Shown one piece after another: positions 32,222 through 40,458 of a stretch of DNA of 47,475 nucleotides. Source of the DNA: Paraburkholderia terricola (lineage in GTDB: Bacteria > Pseudomonadota > Gammaproteobacteria > Burkholderiales > Burkholderiaceae); the NCBI RefSeq assembly GCF_900142195.1, contig NZ_FRAB01000046.1, forward strand, positions 1-47,475. Direction: 5' to 3'. Below the pieces are notes generated by a model. That model saw nothing but the letters and a program-made list of their open reading frames with translations. It had not been told where the DNA came from and did not search any database. How positions within the stretch are numbered: position 1 is the stretch's first letter; each line of letters starts with the position of its first letter. The translations under genes were made by a program, and so were the position numbers.

Positions 32222-33249
32222 CGGGTCACCCCGCGCTGCGTGAAGAGCGACATGGCGATCGAGCGCGCCGCCGGCGACTGGATCACGCTCACCGTGAGCA
32301 CGACGGCCGCCTTCACGACGAGCGTCGCTTCCGGCGGCACGCCGATCGAATAAGTGGTGTAGGTGAGCGTCTGGATGATCAGCGCGCCGAGCACCGTGCC
32401 CGCGAGACTGAAGCGGCCGCCGAGCAGCGACGTGCCGCCGAGCGTCACCGCGAGGATCGCGTCGAGTTCGAGCAGCAGGCCGGCATTATTGCCGTCGGCG
32501 CTGCGCACGTTCGAGCTGATGAGAATGCCCGCCATCGCGGCGGTCAATCCCGAGAAACCGTACACCGCGAAGACGAGCGCTTTCGAACGCAGCCCGACGA
32601 GGCGCGTCGCGACCGGATTCACGCCGATCGCTCGAATGAAGAGCCCGAGCGCGGTGCCTTCGACGAGCGCCGCGGTGGCGAGCACGGCCACCGTCGCGAT
32701 CCACACGGAACACGGCACACCGAGCCAGTACCCGCCGCCCACGAACAGATAGCCGGGCGCGCCGATCGGAATGATCTGCCCCGCCGTCAGCAATTGCGCG
32801 ATGCCGCGGCCGGCCACCATCAGGATCAACGTCGCGATGATCGGCTGCATGCCGACGAACGACACCAGCAAGCCGTTCCACATGCCGCTCAGTACGCCGA
32901 CGATCAACGCCGCCACCAGGGCCTGCGCGATCAGTCCGCCGCTCGGCACGGGCTGCGTCGCGAGTATCGTCGCGGCGGCGGCGCCCGCGATCGCCACCAC
33001 CGCGCCGACCGAAATGTCGATGCCGCGCGTGGCGATCACGAGCGTCATGCCGGTGGCGACGAGCACGAGCGGCGCGGCGCGATTCAGCACGTCGATCGGC
33101 GCGCCGAACAGATGGCCGTCGAGCATCCGCAGCGACAGAAAATGCGGGTTCACCCACAGGTTCAGGCCGCACAGCAACGCGAGCGTGACGCACGGCCAGA
33201 TCAATGCGCGCTCGGCGCCGTCGCGCACGAACCAGTTCGATAGCTTCAT
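32218..33249 (-). CDS. ytfT: sugar ABC transporter permease (YtfT type)
   Basis: The 343-residue RbsC-like permease contains GMTLVIATRGIDISVGAVVAIAGA, GLLVSFVGMQPIIATLILMVAGRGIAQLLTAGQ and LDAILAVTLGGTSLLGGRFSLAGTVLGA, the pattern of YtfT. The start at ATG 33249 overlaps the ATPase stop as ATGA and its own stop overlaps YjfF in the same way. Coupled translation would yield equal amounts of both permease halves. Confidence 0.87.
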   Translation of the reverse strand: MKLSNWFVRDGAERALIWPCVTLALLCGLNLWVNPHFLSLRMLDGHLFGAPIDVLNRAAPLVLVATGMTLVIATRGIDISVGAVVAIAGAAAATILATQPVPSGGLIAQALVAALIVGVLSGMWNGLLVSFVGMQPIIATLILMVAGRGIAQLLTAGQIIPIGAPGYLFVGGGYWLGVPCSVWIATVAVLATAALVEGTALGLFIRAIGVNPVATRLVGLRSKALVFAVYGFSGLTAAMAGILISSNVRSADGNNAGLLLELDAILAVTLGGTSLLGGRFSLAGTVLGALIIQTLTYTTYSIGVPPEATLVVKAAVVLTVSVIQSPAARSIAMSLFTQRGVTR

Positions 33250-34850
33250 TCGCCGCTCCCCGCGATGAGTCGGTAGATGTTGTCTTCGTTCGAAGCCTTG
33301 CCGGCCACTTCGGCGATCTTGCGGCGGTCGCGCAACACCGCCACGCGATGGCTGACCCGCACCACCTCGCTGATCTCGGACGAGATGAACAGAATGCTCA
33401 AGCCGTTCGCGCACAGCGCCAGCAGGCGGTCCATGATGTCGAACTTGGCCGCGACGTCGATGCCGCGCGTGGGTTCATCGAGAATCAGCAGCTTCGGATC
33501 GGTGGCGAGCCAGCGCGCAAGCAGTGCTTTTTGCTGGTTGCCGCCGGAGAGCAGCCCGATCGGCTGCTCGGCGTCCGAGGCCTTGATGCCGAGCCGCTCG
33601 ATCCACAGATCGGCCAGTTCGCGCGCGCGTTGGCGGCTGATCTTGCGCCACCATCCGCGCCTTGCCTGCAAGGCCAGCAGGATGTTCTCGCGGATCGAGA
33701 GTTCGGCGACGATGCCTTCTTTCTTGCGATCTTCCGCGCAGTAGCCGATGCCGTGATGCACCGCGTCGCGCGGCGAACGCAAGCGCACCGGCCGGCCTTC
33801 GACGAGGATCGTGCCGCTGTCGGCGCGGTCGGCGCCGAACAGTAGCCGCGCGGTTTCGGTGCGGCCCGAGCCGAGCAATCCGGCGAGGCCGAGAATCTGC
33901 CCCGGCTGCACGTCGAGGTCGAGCGGCTGCATGGTGCCGCGCCGGCCCACGCCGCGCAATTCGACGAATGGCTGAACAGCTTCCTTGCCATGCTGATATT
34001 CGTGCGGATCGCGGCCTTCATGCGCGGCTTCACGCAGGCGCGCGCTCATGCGCTCGTGGCCGACCATCTTCGACACGAGTTGATCGGCCGGCAAATCGCG
34101 CGCGAGATATTCGCCTTCGCGCTCGCCGTTGCGCATCACCGTGATGCGATCGGAAATGGCATACGTCTGCTCGATGAAGTGCGTGACGAACAGAATCGCA
34201 ATGCCGGATTTCTTGAGATGGCGAAGGATTTTGAACAACTGCGCGACTTCGCTGTCGTCGAGGCTCGAGGTCGGCTCGTCGAGGATCAACACGCGCGCAT
34301 CGACCGACAGCGCTCGCGCGATCGCCACCATCTGCTGCACGGCGATCGGATAAGCGTCGAGCGAACGCGTGACGTCGAGCGATACGTCGAGACGCGCGAG
34401 CGCGGCCTGCGCGCGGCGCTTGATGTCGGGCCAGTCGATCGCGCCGAAGCGGCGCGGCTGCCGGCCCGCGAAAATGTTCTCCGCGACCGACAGGTTCGGG
34501 CACAGGTTCACTTCCTGATACAGCGTGCGCACGCCGGCCGCCTCGGCTTCCTGCGGCGAGGCGAACGCCACGGTCTCGCCGCCCAGGCGGATCGTGCCCG
34601 CATCAGGCGCAACCACGCCGGTCAGCACGTTGATCAGCGTGGACTTGCCGGCGCCGTTCTGGCCCATCAGCGTGTGGATTTCGCCGGGGAACAGGCGGAA
34701 ATCGACCTGCTGTAGCGCCTTCACGCCAGGAAACGTCTTGCTGACGCCGGCGGTGGCAAGAATGGGCTCGTGTGCGTTCGCGGCGCCATCGGCAGTGGTT
34801 GCGATAGCGCCGAGGGCCGGCGGATTGGGTTCAGAAGCGCGATGCGTCAT
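33246..34850 (-). CDS. ytfR: sugar ABC transporter ATP-binding protein with two cassettes (YtfR type)
   Basis: The 534-residue protein is a fused pair of ABC ATPases of the RbsA/YtfR class. The first cassette has Walker A GQNGAGKST, LSVAENIFAGRQPRRFG and Walker B LILDEPTSSLD. The second has a degenerate Walker A (GLLGSGRTE), signature LSGGNQQKALLARWL and LILDEPTRGID. This pattern, with one weak site, is usual for the family. I chose ATG 34850 with GAGG just upstream. The N-terminal 30 residues are hydrophilic and not conserved. A 214-base gap with a hairpin separates it from the binding-protein gene. Confidence 0.9.
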   Translation of the reverse strand: MTHRASEPNPPALGAIATTADGAANAHEPILATAGVSKTFPGVKALQQVDFRLFPGEIHTLMGQNGAGKSTLINVLTGVVAPDAGTIRLGGETVAFASPQEAEAAGVRTLYQEVNLCPNLSVAENIFAGRQPRRFGAIDWPDIKRRAQAALARLDVSLDVTRSLDAYPIAVQQMVAIARALSVDARVLILDEPTSSLDDSEVAQLFKILRHLKKSGIAILFVTHFIEQTYAISDRITVMRNGEREGEYLARDLPADQLVSKMVGHERMSARLREAAHEGRDPHEYQHGKEAVQPFVELRGVGRRGTMQPLDLDVQPGQILGLAGLLGSGRTETARLLFGADRADSGTILVEGRPVRLRSPRDAVHHGIGYCAEDRKKEGIVAELSIRENILLALQARRGWWRKISRQRARELADLWIERLGIKASDAEQPIGLLSGGNQQKALLARWLATDPKLLILDEPTRGIDVAAKFDIMDRLLALCANGLSILFISSEISEVVRVSHRVAVLRDRRKIAEVAGKASNEDNIYRLIAGSGE

Positions 34851-34938
34851 AGACCTCGCTCGATCGGCGGTGCGTTGGTGCGTTGCTTCGGTGGCTCTAG
34901 CGAAACTCGAAGGCACTCAGCGGACCCCGCGGAAAAGA

Positions 34939-34969
34939 GACCGCCCGCTGCCCAAGCAGACGGGCGGTC
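34939..34969 (-). other. stem-loop between the binding-protein and ATPase genes
   Basis: GACCGCCCG (34939-34947) pairs perfectly with CGGGCGGTC (34961-34969), and an inner CTG/CAG can extend the structure. No T-run follows. Such hairpins often stabilise the upstream binding-protein mRNA or partly stop transcription, giving more binding protein than ATPase. Confidence 0.7.
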
Positions 34970-35064
34970 AGGCACCGCTGGAGAAACTGCTACACCTGTC
35001 CGTACTGCGCTTTCGTGTTGAGTTCGTGCGCCGCTTTTTGGTCAGCAAGCCTCGGTACTGTGCG

Positions 35065-36051
35065 TCAGTACTTGCGCGTCGGCAATGTCTGCGCCGCGAC
35101 GCTCATCGGGAAGACGGTTTCTTCCGTGAGAATGCGCTTGGGCAGCGGCTTGCCGGCCACGACGTCCTTCACCGCCGACATCAACTGCGGCCCGAGCAGC
35201 GGACTGCATTCCACGTCGACGTTCATCTTGCCGGCGGCCATCGCCTGGAAGCCGCCCTTGGTCGCATCGAACGAGACGACGATCACGTCCTTGCCCGGAT
35301 GCATGCCGGCCTCTTCCATTGCCTGGATCGCGCCGAGCGCCATATCGTCGTTATGCGCATAAACTACGTTTATTTTATTCCCATAGGTTTTTATAAACGC
35401 CTCCATGACCTGCTTGCCGCCGGCCAACGTGAAGTCGCCGCTTTGGGACGCGATGATCTTGAACTTGGGATCGCTCTTGATCACTTCGATCAGGCCGGCG
35501 TGCCGGTCGTTGGCGGGCGCGGAGCCAACCGTTCCCTGAAGTTCCGCGATATTGACCGTGTTCTTTTCGTTCTTGTAATGGTCCGCAAGCCACTTGCCGC
35601 CACGCCGCCCTTCTTCCAGAAAGTCGGAGCCGATCATCGTCACGTAAAGCGAGGTGTCTTTCACGTCGACGTTGCGGTCGGTCAGGATCACCGGAATCTT
35701 CGCGGCTTTAGCCTCGCGCAGCACCGGCTCCCAGCCCGATTCCACAACCGGCGAGAACGCGATGACGTCGACTTTCTGCGCGATGTAGGAGCGGATCGCC
35801 TTGATCTGGTTTTCCTGCTTTTGCTGGGCGTCGGAGAATTTGAGCTTGATTTTCGCTTCAGTGGCGGCGGATTTCACCGACTCGGTGTTCGCCGTGCGCC
35901 ATGCGCTTTCGGCGCCGACCTGGGCGAAGCCGAGCGTGATCTGTTTGTCCTGCGCGTAGGCGCCCGGTGCTGCCAGCGTCAGCGCGCCCATGCCCGCGCA
36001 CAATGCGAGCGCGCCCAACGCACGACATGCGGCGCGTCGTGTATTCGCCAT
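35065..36051 (-). CDS. ytfQ: sugar ABC transporter substrate-binding protein (YtfQ type)
   Basis: The 328-residue periplasmic protein of the ribose-binding (LacI-like) fold has a signal peptide ending near PGAYAQ. The mature part begins ITLGFAQVGAESAWRTANTESVKSAA and has KAIRSYIAQKVDVIAFSPVVESGWEPVLREAKAAKIPVILTDRNV and VVYAHNDDMALGAIQAMEEAG, closely resembling YtfQ, which binds galactofuranose. Residues 218-231 are encoded by an AT-rich run of rare codons quite unlike the rest of the gene. It leads the operon and has a promoter at 36164-36191. Confidence 0.9.
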   Translation of the reverse strand: MANTRRAACRALGALALCAGMGALTLAAPGAYAQDKQITLGFAQVGAESAWRTANTESVKSAATEAKIKLKFSDAQQKQENQIKAIRSYIAQKVDVIAFSPVVESGWEPVLREAKAAKIPVILTDRNVDVKDTSLYVTMIGSDFLEEGRRGGKWLADHYKNEKNTVNIAELQGTVGSAPANDRHAGLIEVIKSDPKFKIIASQSGDFTLAGGKQVMEAFIKTYGNKINVVYAHNDDMALGAIQAMEEAGMHPGKDVIVVSFDATKGGFQAMAAGKMNVDVECSPLLGPQLMSAVKDVVAGKPLPKRILTEETVFPMSVAAQTLPTRKY

Positions 36052-36163
36052 GACTGTCTCCTGATCGTTGTTGTGTAGGCGACCCAGCGAAACCGCCAGC
36101 GCTTGCTGCTTTCACGGTGCGTGGATCGTGATGTAGCGTAGTGTGCGGCGCGTTAACCGTCCA

Positions 36164-36191
36164 ATCATATGATTCGCGCCGACGATATCAA
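36164..36191 (-). promoter_or_regulatory. promoter of the sugar importer with a palindromic operator
   Basis: On the minus strand TTGATA (36186-36191) is followed after 16 bases by TATGAT (36164-36169). The perfect 12-base palindrome AATCATATGATT (36163-36174) covers the -10, as expected of a repressor site. The regulator is not encoded nearby. Confidence 0.55.
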
Positions 36192-36345
36192 TTCTGGTAT
36201 AGCGGACGGTGTCGGTTGTCGCGTGGCCGTGTGTCGACCTCCGCGTCGAGGATGTCGGCGGCGCCTGGTCCGCGTTACGGCTGACGGGCTTTTTATGCGC
36301 TTACGTGCCGATGGCGCGCTGCCGGGCTGACCGGTTCACGGCGGT

Positions 36346-36951
36346 CTACCGCGTTGCCGCTCGCGGCGTGACCCAACGAAACGTCAGATTGATTCGTTCG
36401 CCCGTGACATCAGACTCCTTCGGCACCCGATGCCGCCATTCAGCCTGCGTGTCGCCTTTCATCACCAGCAAACTGCCGCCTTTGAGCGAAAACGACTTCG
36501 TCACGCCGGTTTCGTTGTGGCGCAAATCGAAGGTGCGCGCCACGCCGAGGCTCACCGACGCGATCACCGGCCGAACGCCGAGTTCAGGCTCGCGGTCCGC
36601 GTGCCAGCCCATGCTGTCGGCGCCGCTGCGGTAGCGGTTGATCAGCACGCTGTTGAAACGGGCGTTGCAGGCGGCTTCGGCGGCGGCCTTCAGTTCGGCG
36701 ACGGTCGGCGTCCAGGGTTGCGGCACGTTGCGGATACCCGAGTACACGTAGACCGCGTCCGGCTCCCCTTGCCAGGCGGTCAAACGCGGCAGCGGCACGC
36801 GGCCGGCGGGCGTACCCATCATGTCCTGGCGCCATTCGACTTCGCCGACAAGCCGCGTCAAAGTCCGCTGCGCCGCCGCGGGCGTCAGCCAGTCGGGATA
36901 CCAGTCGACGTCGGGCGCCGGCAGGCGATGATCATCAAAGAGATCCATCAT
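36346..36951 (-). CDS. alkB: AlkB-type 2-oxoglutarate/Fe(II) DNA/RNA repair dioxygenase
   Basis: The 201-residue protein oxidatively removes alkyl groups from damaged bases. Metal ligands are His117 and Asp119 in WHADREPEL and His174 in EWRHRVP; Arg186 and Arg192 in GERINLTFRW bind 2-oxoglutarate and substrate. FNSVLINRYRSGADSMGWH is a hallmark of the ALKBH2/3-like bacterial group. MMDLFDD begins at 36951; the second ATG at 36948 is equally possible. It appears to be a single-gene unit. Confidence 0.9.
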   Translation of the reverse strand: MMDLFDDHRLPAPDVDWYPDWLTPAAAQRTLTRLVGEVEWRQDMMGTPAGRVPLPRLTAWQGEPDAVYVYSGIRNVPQPWTPTVAELKAAAEAACNARFNSVLINRYRSGADSMGWHADREPELGVRPVIASVSLGVARTFDLRHNETGVTKSFSLKGGSLLVMKGDTQAEWRHRVPKESDVTGERINLTFRWVTPRAATR

Positions 36952-37258
36952 GAGATTGGGCTGGATGCGGCCGCGCGCGATGCGTGCCGGGAGAAAACGT
37001 GTGGCTATTATGGCGGCAGCGATAGAGCGGCTCGCGGTGATCGTCGGGAAGGAGATGGCATGCCGACGCGTGCAGTTGGTTCGCCGGAAACAATAGGGCT
37101 ATCGCGGAGACGACATTTCGCGATTCAACGCTGCGGTGCGACCCAATATTCTGGCCGCCCGTGCGCCCGGCATCCGGCGAAACTATTGCCGCGCAACGCG
37201 CGCTGTTCGTTCGACCAAACCGCACGTATCGTCTGATGGACCGCAACTCTCCACGCGG
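36952..37258. other. intergenic region upstream of alkB
   Basis: The 307 bases contain no recognised gene. A plus-strand frame of 58 codons (37060-37236) has a good AAGGAGATGGC ribosome-binding site. Its product is Arg-rich, with nothing else to support it, and I do not call it a gene. Confidence 0.4.
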
Positions 37259-37588
37259 TCAGGTGAAGACGGCGACGTAAAACACCACTGCGCCGATCAC
37301 GGCGCCGATAAAGCAGAAGCCCTCCTCGGTATCCTCGCCATTCGAACGCAACCACCCGCCGACCACCCCGAACAACCCTGCGATGCCGAGCGCGACGCAC
37401 ACCATCACGATGTAGAAGAGCGCGGTTTTGCCCAGTTCGGAAAAGTCGATGTTGCGCACGCCGACGTACAGGCTGACCGCCATCAGCGAGAAGACCACCA
37501 GCGGCAGCATCACATGGCTGCCCTCGTAGCCGACATGATGCGCGTGGTGCGCGGGCCGTAACTGATTGCCTGATCTGAGCAGTTTCAT
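37259..37588 (-). CDS. small membrane protein of unknown function
   Basis: The 109-residue product has a short basic/His N-terminus (QLRPAHHAHHVGYEG) and three hydrophobic segments (about 27-45, 55-80 and 91-108). It has no catalytic motif and I recognise no family. The ATG at 37588 has an AGGGGGC ribosome-binding site. A good minus-strand promoter lies upstream: TTGAAT (37695-37700), 17 bases, TATTCT (37672-37677). The gene is expressed on its own. Confidence 0.7.
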   Translation of the reverse strand: MKLLRSGNQLRPAHHAHHVGYEGSHVMLPLVVFSLMAVSLYVGVRNIDFSELGKTALFYIVMVCVALGIAGLFGVVGGWLRSNGEDTEEGFCFIGAVIGAVVFYVAVFT

Positions 37589-37949
37589 GATGCCCCCTGC
37601 CTCGCCTTTACCGGCGATAAAACGAACCGCGATCCGGCCGCGGCGGCCCTGATGCAAGCCGGTTCATTTTGAGAATAGTCTACGCACGGACACGATTCAA
37701 AGCCCATTTAATTATGGCTCCAAGCACCGCCGGGTGGGCCTTGCGTCGCGATATGTCGATGCTGCGATGCAGTAGCCGGGGCGGCCGCCCAAGGCGGGTT
37801 CCATAACTTGGCGAGCAAGTTTGGTGCCGCCCCGCGCGCAGTGGCACATGCCGGTAGAATGGTTCACCCCGTTCGCTAACGCGGCATCGCAGTCTCCGAG
37901 TCGCCCAAGGTTCAGTTCGTCTCGGACCCTTCCCGCCCTTATCTTCCCT
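37589..37949. other. divergent intergenic region
   Basis: The 361 bases between two divergent genes contain the promoter at 37672-37700 and, further right, a TAGAAT (about 37853-37858) that could serve the metallophosphoesterase gene. I see no gene or RNA element in the remainder. Confidence 0.45.
37672..37700 (-). promoter_or_regulatory. sigma-70 promoter of the small membrane protein gene
   Basis: TTGAAT (37695-37700) and TATTCT (37672-37677), read on the minus strand, are 17 bases apart and about 85 bases upstream of the start at 37588. Confidence 0.55.
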
Positions 37950-39113
37950 ATGCGCCGCTCATCGTTTCTTGTCCGCATCATCCTCATTGGCATCCTGCTG
38001 CATATTTATGTCGGCTTCCGTCTGATTCCAGACATGCCGATCGATACTGTCGGCCGAGGGCTTTGCGCGCTGTGGCTCGTGCTGTCGATCTTTCTGATTC
38101 CGCTCGGCATGCTGGCGCGCACCATCAAACGACAGCCGCTCGGCGACCGGCTCGCATGGGTCGGCCTGCTGGCGATGGGTTTTTTCTCGTCTTTGCTGGT
38201 GCTGACTTTTTTGCGCGACGTGGTTCTCGCGTCGCTGCTCACCATCGATGCAATCTGGCCGCGCGCCGTGGCGATGGGAAACTGGCGGACCGGTTCGGCG
38301 GCAGCGGTGCCTTTGGCTGCGCTGCTTTCGACGCTCGTCGGTCTCGTCAACGCGCGCCGGCGCGCCAGAGTGGTGACGATCGAAGTGCCGATCGACGATT
38401 TACCGCCCGCGCTGGACGGCTTCACGATTGTTCAGATCAGCGATATCCACGTCGGCCCGACCATCAAACGCCATTACGTGGACGCCATCGTCAATGCGGT
38501 GAACCGTCTCGAGCCCGATCTGATTGCCGTGACCGGCGATATCGTGGACGGCAGCGTGCCGCAATTGAGGAACCACACGCAGCCGCTCTCGCGGTTGAGC
38601 GCGCGTCACGGCGCTTTCCTCGTTACCGGCAACCACGAGTATTACGCCGGCGCAAATGCATGGATCGACGAATTCCGGCGCCTCGGATTGACCGTGCTGC
38701 TCAACGAACACGTGATCGTGGACCACGACGGCGCGCGCGCCGTGATTGCCGGCGTGACCGATTATTCGGCGGGTCATCATGACCCGTTGCATCGTAGCGA
38801 CCCTGTCGCCGCGCTTGCCGGCGCGCCTGGCGACGTGCTGATCAAGGTGCTGCTCGCCCATCAGCCGCGCTCCGCTGAGGCGGCCGCGGCCGCCGGTTTC
38901 ACGCTGCAGCTATCCGGCCACACGCACGGCGGTCAGTTCTTTCCGTGGAATTTCTTTGTGAGATTTCAGCAGCCGTTCACAGCCGGCCTCGCTCGCCTGA
39001 ATGGACTGTGGGTGTACACGAGCCGTGGCACAGGGTATTGGGGACCGCCGAAGCGTCTCGGCGCGCCGTCTGAAATCACGCGCTTACGCCTTGTGCCTGG
39101 CGAGCCCGATTAA
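37950..39113 (+). CDS. membrane-anchored metallophosphoesterase (YaeI/YkuE type)
   Basis: The 387-residue protein has four hydrophobic helices in its first 135 residues and then a calcineurin-like phosphoesterase domain: QISDIHVGP (metal ligands D and H), DLIAVTGDIVDG, VTGNHEYY and LSGHTHGGQFFPWN. All five blocks of the fold are present, so it should hydrolyse a phosphoester, perhaps of a lipid. The C-terminal GTGYWGPPKRLGAPSEIT is typical of the YkuE group. I took ATG 37950 as the start because the membrane region begins there. A long hairpin lies just after the gene. Confidence 0.88.
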   Translation: MRRSSFLVRIILIGILLHIYVGFRLIPDMPIDTVGRGLCALWLVLSIFLIPLGMLARTIKRQPLGDRLAWVGLLAMGFFSSLLVLTFLRDVVLASLLTIDAIWPRAVAMGNWRTGSAAAVPLAALLSTLVGLVNARRRARVVTIEVPIDDLPPALDGFTIVQISDIHVGPTIKRHYVDAIVNAVNRLEPDLIAVTGDIVDGSVPQLRNHTQPLSRLSARHGAFLVTGNHEYYAGANAWIDEFRRLGLTVLLNEHVIVDHDGARAVIAGVTDYSAGHHDPLHRSDPVAALAGAPGDVLIKVLLAHQPRSAEAAAAAGFTLQLSGHTHGGQFFPWNFFVRFQQPFTAGLARLNGLWVYTSRGTGYWGPPKRLGAPSEITRLRLVPGEPD

Positions 39114-39131
39114 GGCATCCAAATAAAGCGA

Positions 39132-39165
39132 AACGCAGGCGCCGTCATGAAACGGCGCCTGCGTT
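39132..39165 (+). terminator. long hairpin terminator
   Basis: A perfect 14-base stem with arms 39132-39145 and 39152-39165 encloses a CATGAA loop. It lies 18 bases after the metallophosphoesterase stop and before the convergent exported-protein gene, so it can act in both directions. The T-run after it is weak. Confidence 0.75.
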
Positions 39166-39252
39166 GTATTGGACTGACTGCATGACAGGAGCGCGGACGT
39201 CGGCAATGACATCCGCTTCCAAGGCGCCAACGTGCGGCGCCCGTTAGCCTGC

Positions 39253-39774
39253 CTATTGCGCTGGCACGACGGCCACGCTGACTTGCGGCGCGAACGCTAC
39301 CGACACCTGCATACCAGGAGTCACATTGGCGAGTGTTGCCGGCTCGCGGCCCTTGATATGAAACACGGCGTCATTCGGACCCTTCAGGGCCAGGATGCCC
39401 GACGCGTGGTCGACGGTCTGGATCTCGGCGGTGACGTTCCCGGCGGTGTTGGACTGAACGACCGGCGTAGCAGCACCTTGACCGGCACCACGGGTAACGC
39501 TGATCACGGCGTTGCGCACCATGCGGACGTGGACCTTGCCGCCCTGCTTGATCTGCGTAAGGTCGCGCGAGTCGGTGACATTGAACGAAGCCTGGCTGCC
39601 CCGAGCATCGCGCACGGTGACCGAATGTTTCGCCATGTCTACCGATGTCACGACGCCTTCCGCCTGCAGCGTGCTGCTGCCTTCGAACGGCGCGGGCAGA
39701 CCTGCGGCAAACGACATGAGCGGAGCGGCAGCAATCAACGCGCCGGCGATGATGCGACGAGCTTGAACTTTCAT
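39253..39774 (-). CDS. exported protein of unknown function, OB-like repeats
   Basis: The 173-residue protein has a signal peptide (MKVQARRIIAGALIAAAPLMSFAAG). The periplasmic region is rich in Val, Thr and Ala and has two similar beta-type stretches, EGVVTSVDMAKHSVTVRDARGS and AEIQTVDHASGILALKGPND. These resemble the small beta-barrel repeats of copper-binding or DUF-type exported proteins, but no metal-binding His or Met cluster is seen. No function can be assigned. It is a single-gene unit convergent with the metallophosphoesterase. Confidence 0.75.
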   Translation of the reverse strand: MKVQARRIIAGALIAAAPLMSFAAGLPAPFEGSSTLQAEGVVTSVDMAKHSVTVRDARGSQASFNVTDSRDLTQIKQGGKVHVRMVRNAVISVTRGAGQGAATPVVQSNTAGNVTAEIQTVDHASGILALKGPNDAVFHIKGREPATLANVTPGMQVSVAFAPQVSVAVVPAQ

Positions 39775-40062
39775 ACTTTCCTCAACTGGGGTAAACGGCT
39801 AAAACGGACGACGTCGAGCGAATCCTGGATCAAGACCTTCCGCACAATGCTCGAGCAAAGCCGCTAGAAGTGAAACGTGGATTGAGCGCTGCGAGAGTGC
39901 TAAAAGCGCGCGACGTATTTGGAAATGTGCGAACAGTGTGGTTTCCGGGATGAGGTCGGTCAATATTCGGAGTCCCCATTTACGCGGTGATAGTTCCAGA
40001 TTTTCACTGGAAGTTTCCACAACAGGACATGAGTTCGCCAGCACTGTGTGCTTTATCCCGGC
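39775..40062. other. intergenic region before the mgtC promoter
   Basis: About 290 bases. A minus-strand open frame of 81 codons (39799-40044) has no ribosome-binding site or recognisable product, and I treat it as chance. Otherwise I see nothing. Confidence 0.4.
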
Positions 40063-40092
40063 TTGACTTACCTTTGCAGAGCCGCCTAAAAT
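40063..40092 (+). promoter_or_regulatory. sigma-70 promoter of the mgtC-type gene
   Basis: TTGACT (40063-40068) is 18 bases from TAAAAT (40087-40092). It lies about 365 bases before the likely start codon, which implies a long leader RNA. Confidence 0.65.
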
Positions 40093-40099
40093 TCGCCCA

Positions 40100-40458
40100 C
40101 TTCATTTAGCCGGAATCACGATCTTGGACAGTAGCAGTACTACCAGTCGAGCTTCGATTCACCCGATCGCCTGATCGGCAAGATTTCCGCGTCAGCTCTC
40201 CTGCCTGTCGCCGTCTTGCCTCCGGGCTCGACGGTGCGCGTCGTCTCTTTACTTTTCACAGCCTTTTATCGCGCTTCTACGCGTGTGAAGCGCCGCATGG
40301 TTCGATGCCATCCGATTGCTCCGCGACGTTCAGCGCCGCCGCGAGCCCCGCTCGCGTTCTCGTCATGCCTGACCGCATCCGCGTTTCGTCGGCGATTCGC
40401 GCTGCTGTCATGCGCACGGTTCACACTGCGCGGATACGCGCCACAAGCTTTCTTACCG
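40100..40458 (+). promoter_or_regulatory. long structured 5' leader of the mgtC-type gene
   Basis: Between the promoter and ATG 40459 lie about 360 bases with several possible stems: GTAG-CAGTA-CTAC (40131-40143) and CCGATC-GCCT-GATCGG (40163-40178). An open frame in phase with the gene runs from 40216 and is rich in Pro and Arg (HPIAPRRSAPPRAPLAF). Salmonella mgtC has a leader with a proline-rich peptide that senses proline-tRNA and Mg; a parallel here is possible but unproved. Confidence 0.4.

Noticed and set aside
37060..37236. 58-codon plus-strand frame with a very good ribosome-binding site upstream of alkB
   Set aside because: The product is Arg-rich and shows no family or codon-bias support. 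The ribosome-binding site alone is not enough.
7951..37755. CGATATGTC-type motif seen near 7951, 16759 and 37747
   Set aside because: Three short, imperfect matches tens of kilobases apart are likely to be chance.
39799..40044. 81-codon minus-strand frame in the gap before mgtC
   Set aside because: No ribosome-binding site, no family and no distinct codon bias.
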